From CAIWHR01 sp963709525 (lineage in GTDB: Bacteria > Pseudomonadota > Gammaproteobacteria > Burkholderiales > Casimicrobiaceae), in NCBI GenBank assembly GCA_963709525.1, contig CAVPXB010000005.1:96488-160487 (forward strand): a stretch of DNA of 64,000 nucleotides, written 5' to 3'. A program made the position numbers and the translations under genes. The notes under the pieces are model-generated. The model was not told the origin of the DNA and searched no databases. It saw only the letters and a program-made list of their open reading frames with translations. This document shows, in pieces, positions 43,077-51,480 of this stretch (the first letter of the stretch is position 1; every line of letters begins with the position of its first letter).

Positions 43077-44102
43077 ATGGAGAATTGTCCTTCGATGACG
43101 TTTGCGATCTTGCGCCGACCGCACGCCCGCCAGAAACCGCAACCGAAGGTCGTACCGCCGCCGGCGGCGCGACCGGAACGCGCACGAACCGCAGCGTCTC
43201 TGCCGGCCGCGCGGGCGGCTCTCGGGCATTGGGCAGCGAAGATCGCGGCGCCCCGGCAGGACCAGCTTTTCACCTATGCGCTGGTGCTGTCGATCGCAAT
43301 TCACGCGGTGGCGCTGGCCATTCGCTTCCAGCCTTTCGATTTGCGGGCGATGCTCGATCGCGGACCGCCGCTCGAAGTGGCGCTGGTGAACGCCAAGACC
43401 CGGACCAAACCGACCAAGGCCGACATCCTCGCGCAGGCCAATCTCGACGGTGGCGGGAACACGGACGCCGATCGACGCGCCAAGACGCCGTTGCCGGTGC
43501 TGCCCAAGGACAGTCGGGACAACGAGATCACGGTGGCGACGCAAAAGGTCCAAGTGCTCGAGCGCCAGGCGAAGGAGCTCCTGACGCAGTTGAAAAGCGT
43601 GCCGGTCCCGACGCCTGCGCCGGCGCCGACCGAAACGAGGGACAAGAGCGAACTCCCCACTGCCAACGAGTTGCTGCAGCGTACGCTCGAAGCGATGCGC
43701 CTCGAAGCGCAGATCGCCAAGGAGATGGACGCGTATCAGAAGCGGCCCAAGCGCAAGTTCGTCGGCGCGCGCGCCGAGGAATATCGATTTGCGCGCTACG
43801 TCGAGGACTGGCGGCTGAAGGTCGAGCGCGTGGGCAATCTCAACTATCCCGAGGCCGCGCGGCAGCTGCAACTCTACGGCAACCTCCTGTTGTCGGTGTC
43901 CATTCGCGCCGACGGCAGCGTCGAGAGCGTGCGCGTCCAGCGCTCGTCGGGGAAGAAAGTGCTCGATGCGGCTGCAGTGCGAATCGTCGAAATGGCCGGC
44001 CCGTATGCGCCGCTGCCGGCGGATATCCGCCGCGACACCGACATTCTGGAGATCACGCGCACCTGGACGTTTGCCAAGGGAGACGAGCTGCGCAGCGAAT
44101 AG
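43077..44102 (+). CDS. TonB-like energy transducer
   Basis: A 341-residue protein with a cytoplasmic Arg/Pro-rich start, one membrane anchor at about residues 65-82 (FTYALVLSIAIHAVALAI), a long periplasmic linker rich in Pro, Lys and Glu, and a C-terminal TonB domain (YPEAARQLQLYGNLLLSVSI, VRVQRSSGKKVLDAAAVRI). The YP...A...G...V pattern is the TonB hallmark. It would pass proton-motive energy to outer-membrane receptors. It lies between the RNase and aroE, on the same strand. Confidence 0.87.
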   Translation: MENCPSMTFAILRRPHARQKPQPKVVPPPAARPERARTAASLPAARAALGHWAAKIAAPRQDQLFTYALVLSIAIHAVALAIRFQPFDLRAMLDRGPPLEVALVNAKTRTKPTKADILAQANLDGGGNTDADRRAKTPLPVLPKDSRDNEITVATQKVQVLERQAKELLTQLKSVPVPTPAPAPTETRDKSELPTANELLQRTLEAMRLEAQIAKEMDAYQKRPKRKFVGARAEEYRFARYVEDWRLKVERVGNLNYPEAARQLQLYGNLLLSVSIRADGSVESVRVQRSSGKKVLDAAAVRIVEMAGPYAPLPADIRRDTDILEITRTWTFAKGDELRSE

Positions 44103-44111
44103 CGCCCCCAA

Positions 44112-44220
44112 CTGATCCGGCACCGTGAAGTCTCGCGCAATGGGATGGTTCTGTAGGAGCGGCTTCAGCCGCGAATCAAGCCCGCACAAATGCGTTCGCG
44201 CCTGAAGGCGCTCCCACAGA
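44112..44220. repeat. GTAGGAGCGGCTTCAG palindrome with TGATCCGGCAC end
   Basis: Begins CTGATCCGGCAC ten bases after the TonB-like stop, then has arms at 44151-44175 (CTGTAGGAGCGGCTTCAG and on) and 44195-44219 (ending GCGCTCCCACAG). It sits between the TonB-like gene and aroE and could act as a hairpin terminator or mRNA stabiliser. It links the TTGATCCGGCA end to the second palindrome family. Confidence 0.8.
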
Positions 44221-44268
44221 CGTTCTGTTGACTGAAGTCCCAAGACTCCGCCCAGGAAACCGCCCGCC

Positions 44269-45123
44269 ATGACCGACCGTTACGCCGTTATCGGCAACCC
44301 CGTCGCGCATTCGAAATCGCCGCTCATCCACGCGGCATTCGCGCGCGAAACCGACCAGCACCTCACCTATGGCCGGCTGCTGGCGCCGCTGGACGGCTTC
44401 GCGGATGAAGTCGCGCGCTTTGCCGCGACCGGCGGCAGGGGGCTCAATGTCACCGTGCCGTTCAAGCTGGAAGCGTTTGCGCTGGCGCACGAATGCACCG
44501 AGCGGGCGCGGCGGGCAGGCGCGGTCAATACGTTGAAGCGCGTCGATGACCGGTGGTACGCCGACAACACGGACGGCGCGGGCCTCGTCCACGACCTGAT
44601 CGAAAACCTGGGCGTCACCCTGACCGGCAAGCACATCATCGTGCTGGGTGCCGGCGGCGCCGCGCGCGGGATCCTGCAGCCGATCCTCGACGCGCACCCG
44701 GCGGCGATCACCATCGCCAACCGCACGCTGGCGAAGGGCGAGGCGCTGGCGCAGGAGTTCGCCCGCTACGGGCCGATCCGGGCGATCGCGCCGGCCGATC
44801 TTTCCAGCGTGGCAAGCGAAGTGCACCACGTCGCCGACGTCGTCATCAATGCGACGAGCTACGGCATGGCCGATCGACCGCTCGGCGCCGTCCCCTGGCC
44901 GGCGGCAATATTCGCGCCGACGACGTTCGCCTACGATCTCGTCTACGCGCTGGCGGATGAGCCCACGCCCTTCATGCGCCTGGCCAGGGAGGGCGGGGCC
45001 GTGCACATGGCCGACGGCCTCGGGATGCTGATCGAGCAGGCGGCCGAGAGCTTCTTCCTGTGGCGCGGCGTGCGCCCGGGCACGGCGCACGTGTTCCCGC
45101 TGCTGCGCAGGCTCGCGGCCTGA
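44269..45123 (+). CDS. aroE: Shikimate dehydrogenase
   Basis: A 284-residue canonical AroE. The substrate motif HSKSP at residues 14-18 holds both shikimate-binding serines (15 and 17). VTVPFKLEA carries the catalytic Lys and DNTDGAG the Asp; GAGGAARG is the nucleotide loop. It reduces 3-dehydroshikimate to shikimate with NADPH in aromatic amino acid synthesis. It is followed 23 bases later by mtgA, an arrangement usual in Burkholderiales. It is the biosynthetic counterpart of the altered AroE-like protein at 20856. Confidence 0.95.
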   Translation: MTDRYAVIGNPVAHSKSPLIHAAFARETDQHLTYGRLLAPLDGFADEVARFAATGGRGLNVTVPFKLEAFALAHECTERARRAGAVNTLKRVDDRWYADNTDGAGLVHDLIENLGVTLTGKHIIVLGAGGAARGILQPILDAHPAAITIANRTLAKGEALAQEFARYGPIRAIAPADLSSVASEVHHVADVVINATSYGMADRPLGAVPWPAAIFAPTTFAYDLVYALADEPTPFMRLAREGGAVHMADGLGMLIEQAAESFFLWRGVRPGTAHVFPLLRRLAA

Positions 45124-45146
45124 CGCTTCGGGAGGCACGCGCAGCC

Positions 45147-45866
45147 GTGGCACGCCCCCCGCGCGGTTTCGCGCGCTCGACGCGCCGGGCAGCGGCCTGG
45201 CTCGCCGGGGCGGCCGCGCTCCTGGCGCTCCTGTGGCTGGCGTGGATCGCAGCGCACATCGGCTGGTGGCGGCACCACCCGCCGAGCGAGACCTCGTTCA
45301 TGGCGCAGCGGATGGACGAGGCGCAGACGAAGAGCACGGCGCTGAAGTTGCGCTACCAATGGGTCGACTACGGGCGCATCGCCAACACGCTCAAGCGCGC
45401 CGTCGTGGCGGCGGAGGACGCGACCTTCGTCGATCACGAAGGCTTCGACTGGGAGGGCATCGAGCGCGCGCTGGAGAAGAACCAGAAAAAGGGCCGCATC
45501 GTCGCCGGCGGCTCGACGATCACGCAGCAACTCGCCAAGAACCTCTTCCTGTCGCCGCGCAGAAGCTACGTGCGCAAGGTCGAGGAAGCGATCATCACCG
45601 TGATGCTGGAAGCGATGCTCGACAAGCAACGCATCCTCGAGCTCTACCTCAATGTCATCGAATGGGGCAACGGCGTGTTCGGTGCCGAAGCGGCCTCGCG
45701 GCGCTACTTCGGCATCAGCGCCGCGCAATTGTCCCCCGAGCAGGCGGCGCGGCTTGCCGCCATGGCCCCGAACCCGCGGTTCTACGAGCGCAATCAGGGC
45801 GCGCCGGGCCTCAATCGCAAGATCGGCATCATCCTCGCGCGCATGCCCTCGGCCGAGCTGCCCTGA
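45147..45866 (+). CDS. mtgA: Monofunctional peptidoglycan glycosyltransferase
   Basis: A 239-residue GT51-family enzyme. One membrane anchor lies at about residues 17-37. The transferase domain has AAEDATFVDHEGFDW with the catalytic Glu, GGSTITQQLAKNLFLSP and RKVEEAIITVMLE with the second Glu, and ILELYLNVIEWGNGVFG. It polymerises lipid II into glycan strands at the inner membrane. The start is GTG 45147, with GGAGG 11 bases upstream; earlier in-frame codons lie inside aroE. Confidence 0.94.
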   Translation: MARPPRGFARSTRRAAAWLAGAAALLALLWLAWIAAHIGWWRHHPPSETSFMAQRMDEAQTKSTALKLRYQWVDYGRIANTLKRAVVAAEDATFVDHEGFDWEGIERALEKNQKKGRIVAGGSTITQQLAKNLFLSPRRSYVRKVEEAIITVMLEAMLDKQRILELYLNVIEWGNGVFGAEAASRRYFGISAAQLSPEQAARLAAMAPNPRFYERNQGAPGLNRKIGIILARMPSAELP

Positions 45867-45944
45867 GCGCGGTGACGCGGGGCAGGAAAGATGTCCGCGA
45901 GGCGCGAATCCGACTAGAATGCGCGCAGTCCCGTTGCCCGTGTC

Positions 45945-46105
45945 GGTCCGGCATGGATATGATCGAACCGTTCGCCCTGAGTTTGTCGAAGGGCCTGTCC
46001 TGAGCTTGTCGAAGGGAGCCTGTCGAAGGGCCTGTCCTGAGCTTGTCGAAGGGCTTCGACTGGATCAGCCCGAACGGAACCTGATACATCCCTGCGCAGG
46101 ATCAA
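45945..46105. repeat. Composite repeat element, TTGATCCGGCA family
   Basis: Starts GGTCCGGCATGGATATGAT, then GAACCGTTCGCCCTGAG, three units of GTCGAAGGGCCTGTCC type, CTTCGACTGGATCAGCCC, GAACGGAACCTGA and ends GCGCAGGATCAA, the imperfect complement of the left end. It fills most of the gap between mtgA and mgtE. Same orientation as 51330, with more internal units. Confidence 0.8.
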
Positions 46106-46133
46106 TCGCCGCTCACTTGAACGCGCCCTCACC

Positions 46134-47609
46134 ATGTCCGAGCTCATGGAGACCACCGGCACCGACCGACCCGAGGCGCAGGAGAGCCTGCAGGACACGC
46201 TCGCCGAAGTAACGACGCTGCTGCGGCGGCATCGGCTGATCGAAGGGCTCGTCTACGAACAGATGGAGCACGGCCCCGGCGCCGATCGCTCCGACCTCGT
46301 CGATTCGCTGGTCTTCAAGCAGGACAAGGCGGTGCTCCAGCACAAGCTGGACACGCTGCACTCCGCCGACATCGCGTACATCCTCGAGGCGCTGCCGCTC
46401 GACGAGCGGCTCTACATCTGGGATCTGGTCAAGGCCGACCGCGACGGCGACATCCTGCTCGAGGTGTCCGACGCCGTTCGCGAGTCGCTGATATCGTCGA
46501 TGGACACCGACGAGCTCGTCGCCGCGGCCGAGACGCTGGAAGCCGACGAGATCGCCGAACTCGCGCCCGACCTCCCGCAGGAGGTGATGGACGACGTCTT
46601 CCAGTCGCTGCCGGTCGAGGAGCGCGAGCAGCTGCGCGCGGCGATGTCCTTCGACGACGACATGGTCGGTGCGCTGATGGACTTCGAGGACGTGAGCGTG
46701 CGCCCTGACGTCACGCTCGAGGTCGTGCTGCGCTACCTGCGCCGCTTCGACGAGCTGCCGTCGCAGACCGACCAGCTGTTCGTCGTCGATCGCGAGGAGA
46801 CGCTGCTGGGCGTATTGCCGGTCGGCAAGCTGCTCGTCAACGATCCCGAGATGACGGTGGCCGACGTGATGGAGTCGCCGCGGGTCAAGTTGCTGCAGCA
46901 CGAGAAGGCGGACGAGGCCGCGCACGCGTTCGAGCGCTACGACCTCGTGTCGGCGCCGGTCGTCGACACCAACGACAAGCTGGTCGGCCGCGTGACCGTC
47001 GACGAGATCCTCGACTTCGTCCGCGAGAGCGGGCAGGAAGACCTGCTGGCGCAGGCCGGCCTGCGCGAGGAGGAAGACGTCTTCGCCTCGGTGTGGGCAT
47101 CGTTCAAGAACCGCTGGGCTTGGCTGGCGATCAACCTCGTCACCGCGTTCGTCGCTTCGCGGGTCATTGGTCTCTTCGAAGGCTCGATCGAAAAGCTGGT
47201 CGCGCTGGCGGCGCTGATGCCCATCGTCGCCGGCATCGGCGGCAACTCCGGCAACCAGACGACGACCATGATCGTGCGTGCGGCGGCGCTGGGCCAGGTC
47301 ACGATCGCCAACGCGCGGCAATTGATCCGCAAGGAGCTCGTCGTCAGCCTGATCAACGGCCTGGTCTGGGGCGGCGTAATGGGTCTGGTCGCGATGCTGC
47401 TCTACAAGGCGGTGACGCTGGGGCTGGTGATGGTGCTGGCGATGACGCTGAACCTCATGCTCGCGGCGCTGATGGGGGTGCTGATCCCGATGGCGATGCT
47501 CCGGTTCGGGCGCGATCCGGCGCTGGGCTCGTCGGTGCTGATCACCGCCGTCACCGATTCAGGGGGGTTTTTCATCTTCCTCGGGTTGGCGACGCTGTTC
47601 CTCGTTTGA
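46134..47609 (+). CDS. mgtE: Magnesium transporter MgtE
   Basis: A 491-residue MgtE. Residues about 20-150 are the acidic, helical N-domain (HSADIAYILEALPLDERLYI); about 155-280 are two CBS domains (TDQLFVVDREETLLGVLPVG and VSAPVVDTNDKLVGRVTVDE); the last 180 residues form five membrane helices with the pore motif MPIVAGIGGNSGNQTT. It carries Mg2+ across the inner membrane and is gated by cytosolic Mg2+ through the N and CBS domains. The stop is followed at once by a palindromic repeat. Confidence 0.95.
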   Translation: MSELMETTGTDRPEAQESLQDTLAEVTTLLRRHRLIEGLVYEQMEHGPGADRSDLVDSLVFKQDKAVLQHKLDTLHSADIAYILEALPLDERLYIWDLVKADRDGDILLEVSDAVRESLISSMDTDELVAAAETLEADEIAELAPDLPQEVMDDVFQSLPVEEREQLRAAMSFDDDMVGALMDFEDVSVRPDVTLEVVLRYLRRFDELPSQTDQLFVVDREETLLGVLPVGKLLVNDPEMTVADVMESPRVKLLQHEKADEAAHAFERYDLVSAPVVDTNDKLVGRVTVDEILDFVRESGQEDLLAQAGLREEEDVFASVWASFKNRWAWLAINLVTAFVASRVIGLFEGSIEKLVALAALMPIVAGIGGNSGNQTTTMIVRAAALGQVTIANARQLIRKELVVSLINGLVWGGVMGLVAMLLYKAVTLGLVMVLAMTLNLMLAALMGVLIPMAMLRFGRDPALGSSVLITAVTDSGGFFIFLGLATLFLV

Positions 47610-47693
47610 AAATCGGGGTCAGATCCGAATTGGGCATTCTGGCCGATCGAGAGGAATGAGCCTTCTTGCCCAATTGGCTCTGACCCCGATTTT
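47609..47693. repeat. GGGGTCAGA...TCTGACCCC inverted repeat
   Basis: Arms AAAATCGGGGTCAGA (plus CCGAATTGGGCA) at 47609-47636 and the near-perfect complement at 47667-47693, loop of 30 bases. It begins on the last base of the mgtE stop codon. The sequence is the type associated with REP/RAYT-like repeat systems and could terminate mgtE transcription. A related element is at 49627. Confidence 0.8.
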
Positions 47694-47765
47694 GGACAAG
47701 ATGGAATATTCCCGGGCGCGGGGATGTTCGTTCCATCGCATCCCCCCAACCTCCAGGAGAACCCA

Positions 47766-48155
47766 ATGTCCCGCCGTCACTCAGTCCGATTCACCCTTGC
47801 CGCCCTCCTGCTGTCAGCCTTTTCGATGGCGGCCTGGGCGCAGATGCCCGCCGCGGTGAAAGTTGCCGACGGCGCGCTGACCAATGCCGCCGGCATGACG
47901 CTCTACACCTTCGACAAAGACGCCGCCGGCAGCGGCAAGAGCGTGTGCAACGGTCCCTGTGCGACCAACTGGCCGCCCTTGGCCGCCCCCGCGGACGCGA
48001 AAGTTGCGGGCGACTATGGCGTCGTGACGCGCGACGATGGCGCCAAGCAATGGTCGTACAAGGGGCTGCCTCTGTACCTTTGGGTCAAGGACCAGAAGCC
48101 CGGCGATCGTACCGGTGATGGTGTCAACAACGCGTGGCGGGTGGCCAAGCCCTGA
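47766..48155 (+). CDS. Secreted COG4315-like repeat protein
   Basis: A 129-residue exported protein with a Sec signal ending AWA-Q (residue 25). The mature part has two copies of the short motif of PF03640: GMTLYTFDKDAAGSGKSVCNG and then GLPLYLWVKDQKPGDRTG, with a CxxxC pair (CNGPC). Function is unknown; family members are small periplasmic or lipoprotein-like proteins often near ECF sigma factor genes, as here (48206). The start at 47766 has an AGGAG site; the longer in-frame option at 47724 lacks one. Confidence 0.85.
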   Translation: MSRRHSVRFTLAALLLSAFSMAAWAQMPAAVKVADGALTNAAGMTLYTFDKDAAGSGKSVCNGPCATNWPPLAAPADAKVAGDYGVVTRDDGAKQWSYKGLPLYLWVKDQKPGDRTGDGVNNAWRVAKP

Positions 48156-48205
48156 TCCAGGGACTGGCCTTGCCAGCCGCGGTACGCCCACACCCCCGTG
48201 ACTAG

Positions 48206-48748
48206 ATGACGACCGCCGCCGAGTCCCCTGCCGGCCTGCCTCACCCGGACCTGGTGGCGGCGATCCCGCGCCTGCGCCGTTATGCGCGGGTGCTGACCGG
48301 CGATTCGACGCGCGCCGATGACCTGGTGCAGGACACGCTGGCGCGGGCGTGGGAAAAGCGTCGGCTGTGGCAGGTCGGAACCGATCTGCGCGCGTGGCTG
48401 TTCACCATCATGCACAACGTCCACGTGAACCAGTTCGCGTTGCGGCGGCGCGAAGCGCTGCACGATTCGCTCGACGCCGATACCGCGGGCCCCGCGTGGC
48501 AATTGCCGGTGCGCCCGAATCAGCTGGAACGGGTGGAGTTGCTCGAAGTCCTCCGCGAGATGGGCAAACTGCCGGTGGAGCAGCGCGAAGTCCTGCTGCT
48601 GGCGGCGGTCGAGGAGCTGCGCTACGAGGAGATCGCCACGCTGCTGTCGGTGCCGATCGGAACGGTGATGTCGCGCCTGTCCCGTGCGCGCGAAAAGTTG
48701 AAACGACTGCTGGCCGAGCCGCCCGGGGCGCTGAGGTCCGTCAAATGA
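48206..48748 (+). CDS. ECF RNA polymerase sigma factor
   Basis: A 180-residue extracytoplasmic-function sigma factor. Region 2 is RRYARVLTGDSTRADDLVQD and TLARAWEK with the -10-contacting RAWLFTIMHNV helix; region 4 is VEQREVLLLAAVEELRYEEI and IATLLSVPIGTVMSRLSRAR. It directs RNA polymerase to stress promoters and is held by the anti-sigma factor encoded 16 bases downstream. The inducing stress is not shown; the nearby msrPQ genes and secreted COG4315 protein suggest envelope or oxidative stress as possible targets. Confidence 0.93.
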   Translation: MTTAAESPAGLPHPDLVAAIPRLRRYARVLTGDSTRADDLVQDTLARAWEKRRLWQVGTDLRAWLFTIMHNVHVNQFALRRREALHDSLDADTAGPAWQLPVRPNQLERVELLEVLREMGKLPVEQREVLLLAAVEELRYEEIATLLSVPIGTVMSRLSRAREKLKRLLAEPPGALRSVK

Positions 48749-48764
48749 ACACGAGGATTTTGCC

Positions 48765-49593
48765 GTGAGTACCGCTGTCCATCCGATCGACGACACCGAA
48801 CTCCACGCCTATGTGGATGGTCAGCTCACGCCTGACCGTGTCGAGGCGGTGGAAGACGCGTTGCGGCGTGAACCGGAGCTGGCGTCCCGGGTGACGAGCC
48901 CTGCGCGAAATCAACGGCGCGCTGCGCGACGCGCTGGATCCGATACTCGCCGAGCCGATCCCCGAACGACTGCTCGCCGCGGCCACGGCACCCGCGATGC
49001 GCTCGGTCGCCGCGCGTCGCTGGTTCGCGCCGGTATTCGCCGCCGCGGCGATGCTCGTTGTCGGACTGGGCGTGGGCTGGACGATGCGCGGCGCGCTGAT
49101 CGAGGAAGCCGGAACGCCGACGACGTTTGCCCGTCAGGCCGCGTTCACGCACGCGCTGTATGCGGGCGACGTGCGCCGGCCGGTCGAGGTGTGGGCGAAC
49201 GAGGAAAAGAGCCTCGTCACCTGGCTCACCAAGCGGCTTGGCCACCAGGTGCATGCACCGGATTTGAATGCGCTGGGCTATGCGCTGGTCGGCGGACGGC
49301 TGGTGGCCGGCAACGAAAAGCCGACGGCGCTCTTCATGTATGAAAACGCCGACAAGCAGCGGTTGTCGTTGCAGGTGCGCAAGGACACGCAGCACATCGG
49401 CGCCAGGGCAGGCGGTTCGGGGGACACGGCGTTCCGCTATGCGATCGAGGGCGGCGTGGGTGTGTTCTACTGGGTCGACGACGCGTGTGGTTACGCGCTT
49501 TCCGGCGCCGCCGACCGCACGCAACTGCTGGCGCTGGCGCGGGTCGTCTACGGCCAACTCGCCGCGCTCGACGCCGCCTCTCTCGCGAAGTGA
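48765..49593 (+). CDS. Anti-sigma factor (one apparent frameshift)
   Basis: About 275 residues when one extra base near 48893-48898 is ignored. It starts at GTG 48765 and reads DDTELHAYVDGQLTPDRVEA, a zinc-finger-less anti-sigma N-domain; after the shift come LREINGALRDAL and one membrane helix (FAPVFAAAAMLVVGLGVGW), then a periplasmic domain with ALSGAADRTQLLALARVVYG near the end. It would keep the ECF sigma factor bound at the inner membrane. The frameshift is probably an error because the rest is intact. Confidence 0.82.
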
Positions 49594-49626
49594 AAATTCG
49601 GCGCATTGCGCAAGACAGTATTCGTC

Positions 49627-49702
49627 GGGTCAGATACGTAATGCGATCCGGATGCAGATTCGTATTACGGATCCGACGTAATGCGTATTACGTATCTGAC
49701 CC
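49627..49702. repeat. GGGTCAGATACGTAAT inverted repeat
   Basis: Arms GGGTCAGATACGTAATGCG (49627-49645) and its near-perfect complement (49684-49702), with further self-complementary ATTACG/CGTAAT units in the loop. It lies between the anti-sigma gene and msrP. It shares the GGGTCAGA...TCTGACCC end with the element at 47609 but has a different interior. Confidence 0.8.
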
Positions 49703-49735
49703 CAATTTGATCCCCAATTTTCTTTGGAGTAGCCG

Positions 49736-50692
49736 ATGCTGATCCGACGTCCTGCCGACATCCTGCCCTCGGAAATCACCGCTCCGGAGATCTACGCGCG
49801 ACGGCGCGAGTTCATCCGCTCGGCGGGGGGGCTTCTGCTGGGCGCGGGCCTGGGGTCGGCCGCCCTTGATGCTCCCGCACAGGGCAAGGCGGCGACGATG
49901 AAACTCTTCGGCGTCAAGACCTCGCCGCTGTCCACCGACGAGAAGAAGAATTCGAAGCAGGAGATCACCGAGTACAACAACTTCTACGAATTCGGCACCG
50001 ACAAAGCGGATCCGGCGCAGCACGCGCACACGCTGGTGACGCGGCCGTGGACCGTGGCCGTAGAGGGCGAGGTGAAGAAACCGGGGGTGTTCGACATCGA
50101 TGATCTGATGAAGCTCGCGCCGATGGAGGAGCGCGTCTACCGGATGCGCTGCGTCGAGGGCTGGTCGATGGTGATTCCCTGGATCGGCTACTCGTTGTCG
50201 GAGCTCATCAGGAAGGTCGAGCCGACCGGCAACGCGAAGTACATCGAGTATGTGACGCTGGCCGACCCCAGGCAGATGCCGGGTGTGCGTTCCCGCGTGC
50301 TCGATTGGCCGTATGTCGAAGGCCTGCGGATGGACGAGGCGATGCATCCGCTGACGCTGCTGTGCATGGGGCTCTACGGCGAGACGCTGCCCAACCAGTG
50401 CGGGGCGCCGGTGCGCGTCGTGGTGCCGTGGAAATACGGCTTCAAGAGCGGCAAGTCGATCGTGAAGATCCGCTTCGTCGACAAGGAGCCGCGCACCGCC
50501 TGGAACAAGTCGGCGCCGCGCGAATACGGGTTCTATTCGAACGTGAATCCGGACGTCGACCACCCGCGCTGGTCGCAGGCGACCGAGCGCCGCATCGGCG
50601 AGTTCAGCAAGCGCAAGACCACGCCATTCAATGGTTACGCCGATCAGGTGGGCTCGCTGTACGCAGGCATGGATCTCAAGAAGTCCTTCTGA
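49736..50692 (+). CDS. msrP: Protein-methionine-sulfoxide reductase, molybdopterin subunit
   Basis: A 318-residue MsrP (YedY). A Tat signal is at residues 22-30 (RRREFIRSA); the mature part has the molybdenum-ligand Cys139 in RMRCVEGWSMVIPW, ADPRQMPG, and QCGAPVRVVVPWKYGFKSGK. It reduces methionine sulfoxide in periplasmic proteins, with electrons from MsrQ. It precedes msrQ by 12 bases in one operon. Its molybdenum cofactor links it to the tungstate/molybdate genes at 3.5-7.5 kb in physiology only. Confidence 0.95.
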   Translation: MLIRRPADILPSEITAPEIYARRREFIRSAGGLLLGAGLGSAALDAPAQGKAATMKLFGVKTSPLSTDEKKNSKQEITEYNNFYEFGTDKADPAQHAHTLVTRPWTVAVEGEVKKPGVFDIDDLMKLAPMEERVYRMRCVEGWSMVIPWIGYSLSELIRKVEPTGNAKYIEYVTLADPRQMPGVRSRVLDWPYVEGLRMDEAMHPLTLLCMGLYGETLPNQCGAPVRVVVPWKYGFKSGKSIVKIRFVDKEPRTAWNKSAPREYGFYSNVNPDVDHPRWSQATERRIGEFSKRKTTPFNGYADQVGSLYAGMDLKKSF

Positions 50693-50704
50693 CGGGGCTG
50701 CCGG

Positions 50705-51343
50705 TTGGGTTTCAATCCGCCACCGAAAGCGCTGGTTCGAATCAAGGCGGTGTTGTTCGCGCTGGCGCTGATGCCCCTCGCGCGCCTCGTGCTGGGCGCC
50801 GTCCAGGGCGCGCTCGGCGTCAATCCGATCGAGTTCATCACCCGCTCGACGGGGACGTGGACGCTGTCGTTCCTCCTCATCACCTTGAGCGTGACGCCGC
50901 TGCGCCGCCTGACGGGATGGAACTGGCTCATCCGCCTGCGCCGGATGCTGGGGCTGTTCGCCTTCTTCTACGCGTGCCTGCATTTCACGACCTACGTCTG
51001 GCTCGACCAGTTCTTCGATGCGGCCGCGATCGTCAAGGATGTCGTCAAGCGCCCGTTCATCACCGTCGGCTTTTCCGCGTTCGTGCTGCTGATTCCGCTG
51101 GCGGCGACCTCGACCAACGCGATGATCCGCCGCCTCGGCGGGCGCAACTGGCAGCGCCTGCACTATCTCGTCTATCTGATCGCGACCCTCGGCGTGGTCC
51201 ACTACTGGTGGCTGGTCAAGAAGGACGTCACGCAGCCGATGCTGTTCGCGTTCACCGCCGCGATTCTGCTGGGGTTTCGATCCTTCACCGACTGCGCGCA
51301 TCGAGCGCGCACGTCCGTGCCAGGACCCATTGATCCGGCATGA
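50705..51343 (+). CDS. msrQ: MsrPQ haem-binding membrane subunit
   Basis: A 212-residue MsrQ with six hydrophobic helices. Key parts are RRMLGLFAFFYACLHFTTYV with a haem-ligand His, WQRLHYLVYLIATLGVVHYW with two more His residues, and RSTGTWTLSFLLITLSVTPL. It passes electrons from cytosolic flavin reductase to MsrP. The start is TTG 50705, GG-rich upstream. The last residues (GPIDPA and stop) are coded by the start of the TTGATCCGGCA repeat element at 51330, so the native C-terminus may have been replaced. Confidence 0.92.
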   Translation: MGFNPPPKALVRIKAVLFALALMPLARLVLGAVQGALGVNPIEFITRSTGTWTLSFLLITLSVTPLRRLTGWNWLIRLRRMLGLFAFFYACLHFTTYVWLDQFFDAAAIVKDVVKRPFITVGFSAFVLLIPLAATSTNAMIRRLGGRNWQRLHYLVYLIATLGVVHYWWLVKKDVTQPMLFAFTAAILLGFRSFTDCAHRARTSVPGPIDPA

Positions 51344-51456
51344 ATATGATTGAACCGTTCGCCCTGAATATGATTGAACCGTTCGCCCTGAGCTTGTCGA
51401 AGGGCTTCGACTGGCTCAGCCCGAACGGAACTTCATGCATCACTGTGCAGGATCAA
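51330..51456. repeat. Composite repeat element, TTGATCCGGCA family, complete copy
   Basis: Left end TTGATCCGGCATGAATATGA, then GAACCGTTCGCCCTGAA repeated once, GAGCTTGTCGAAGGGCTTCG, CTGGCTCAGCCCGAACGG and right end CACTGTGCAGGATCAA, an imperfect complement of the left end. It supplies the msrQ stop codon. It ends 25 bases before the PLP-enzyme start at 51481. Confidence 0.85.
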
Positions 51457-51480
51457 TAGTGTCATGTGGAGCCCTACACA

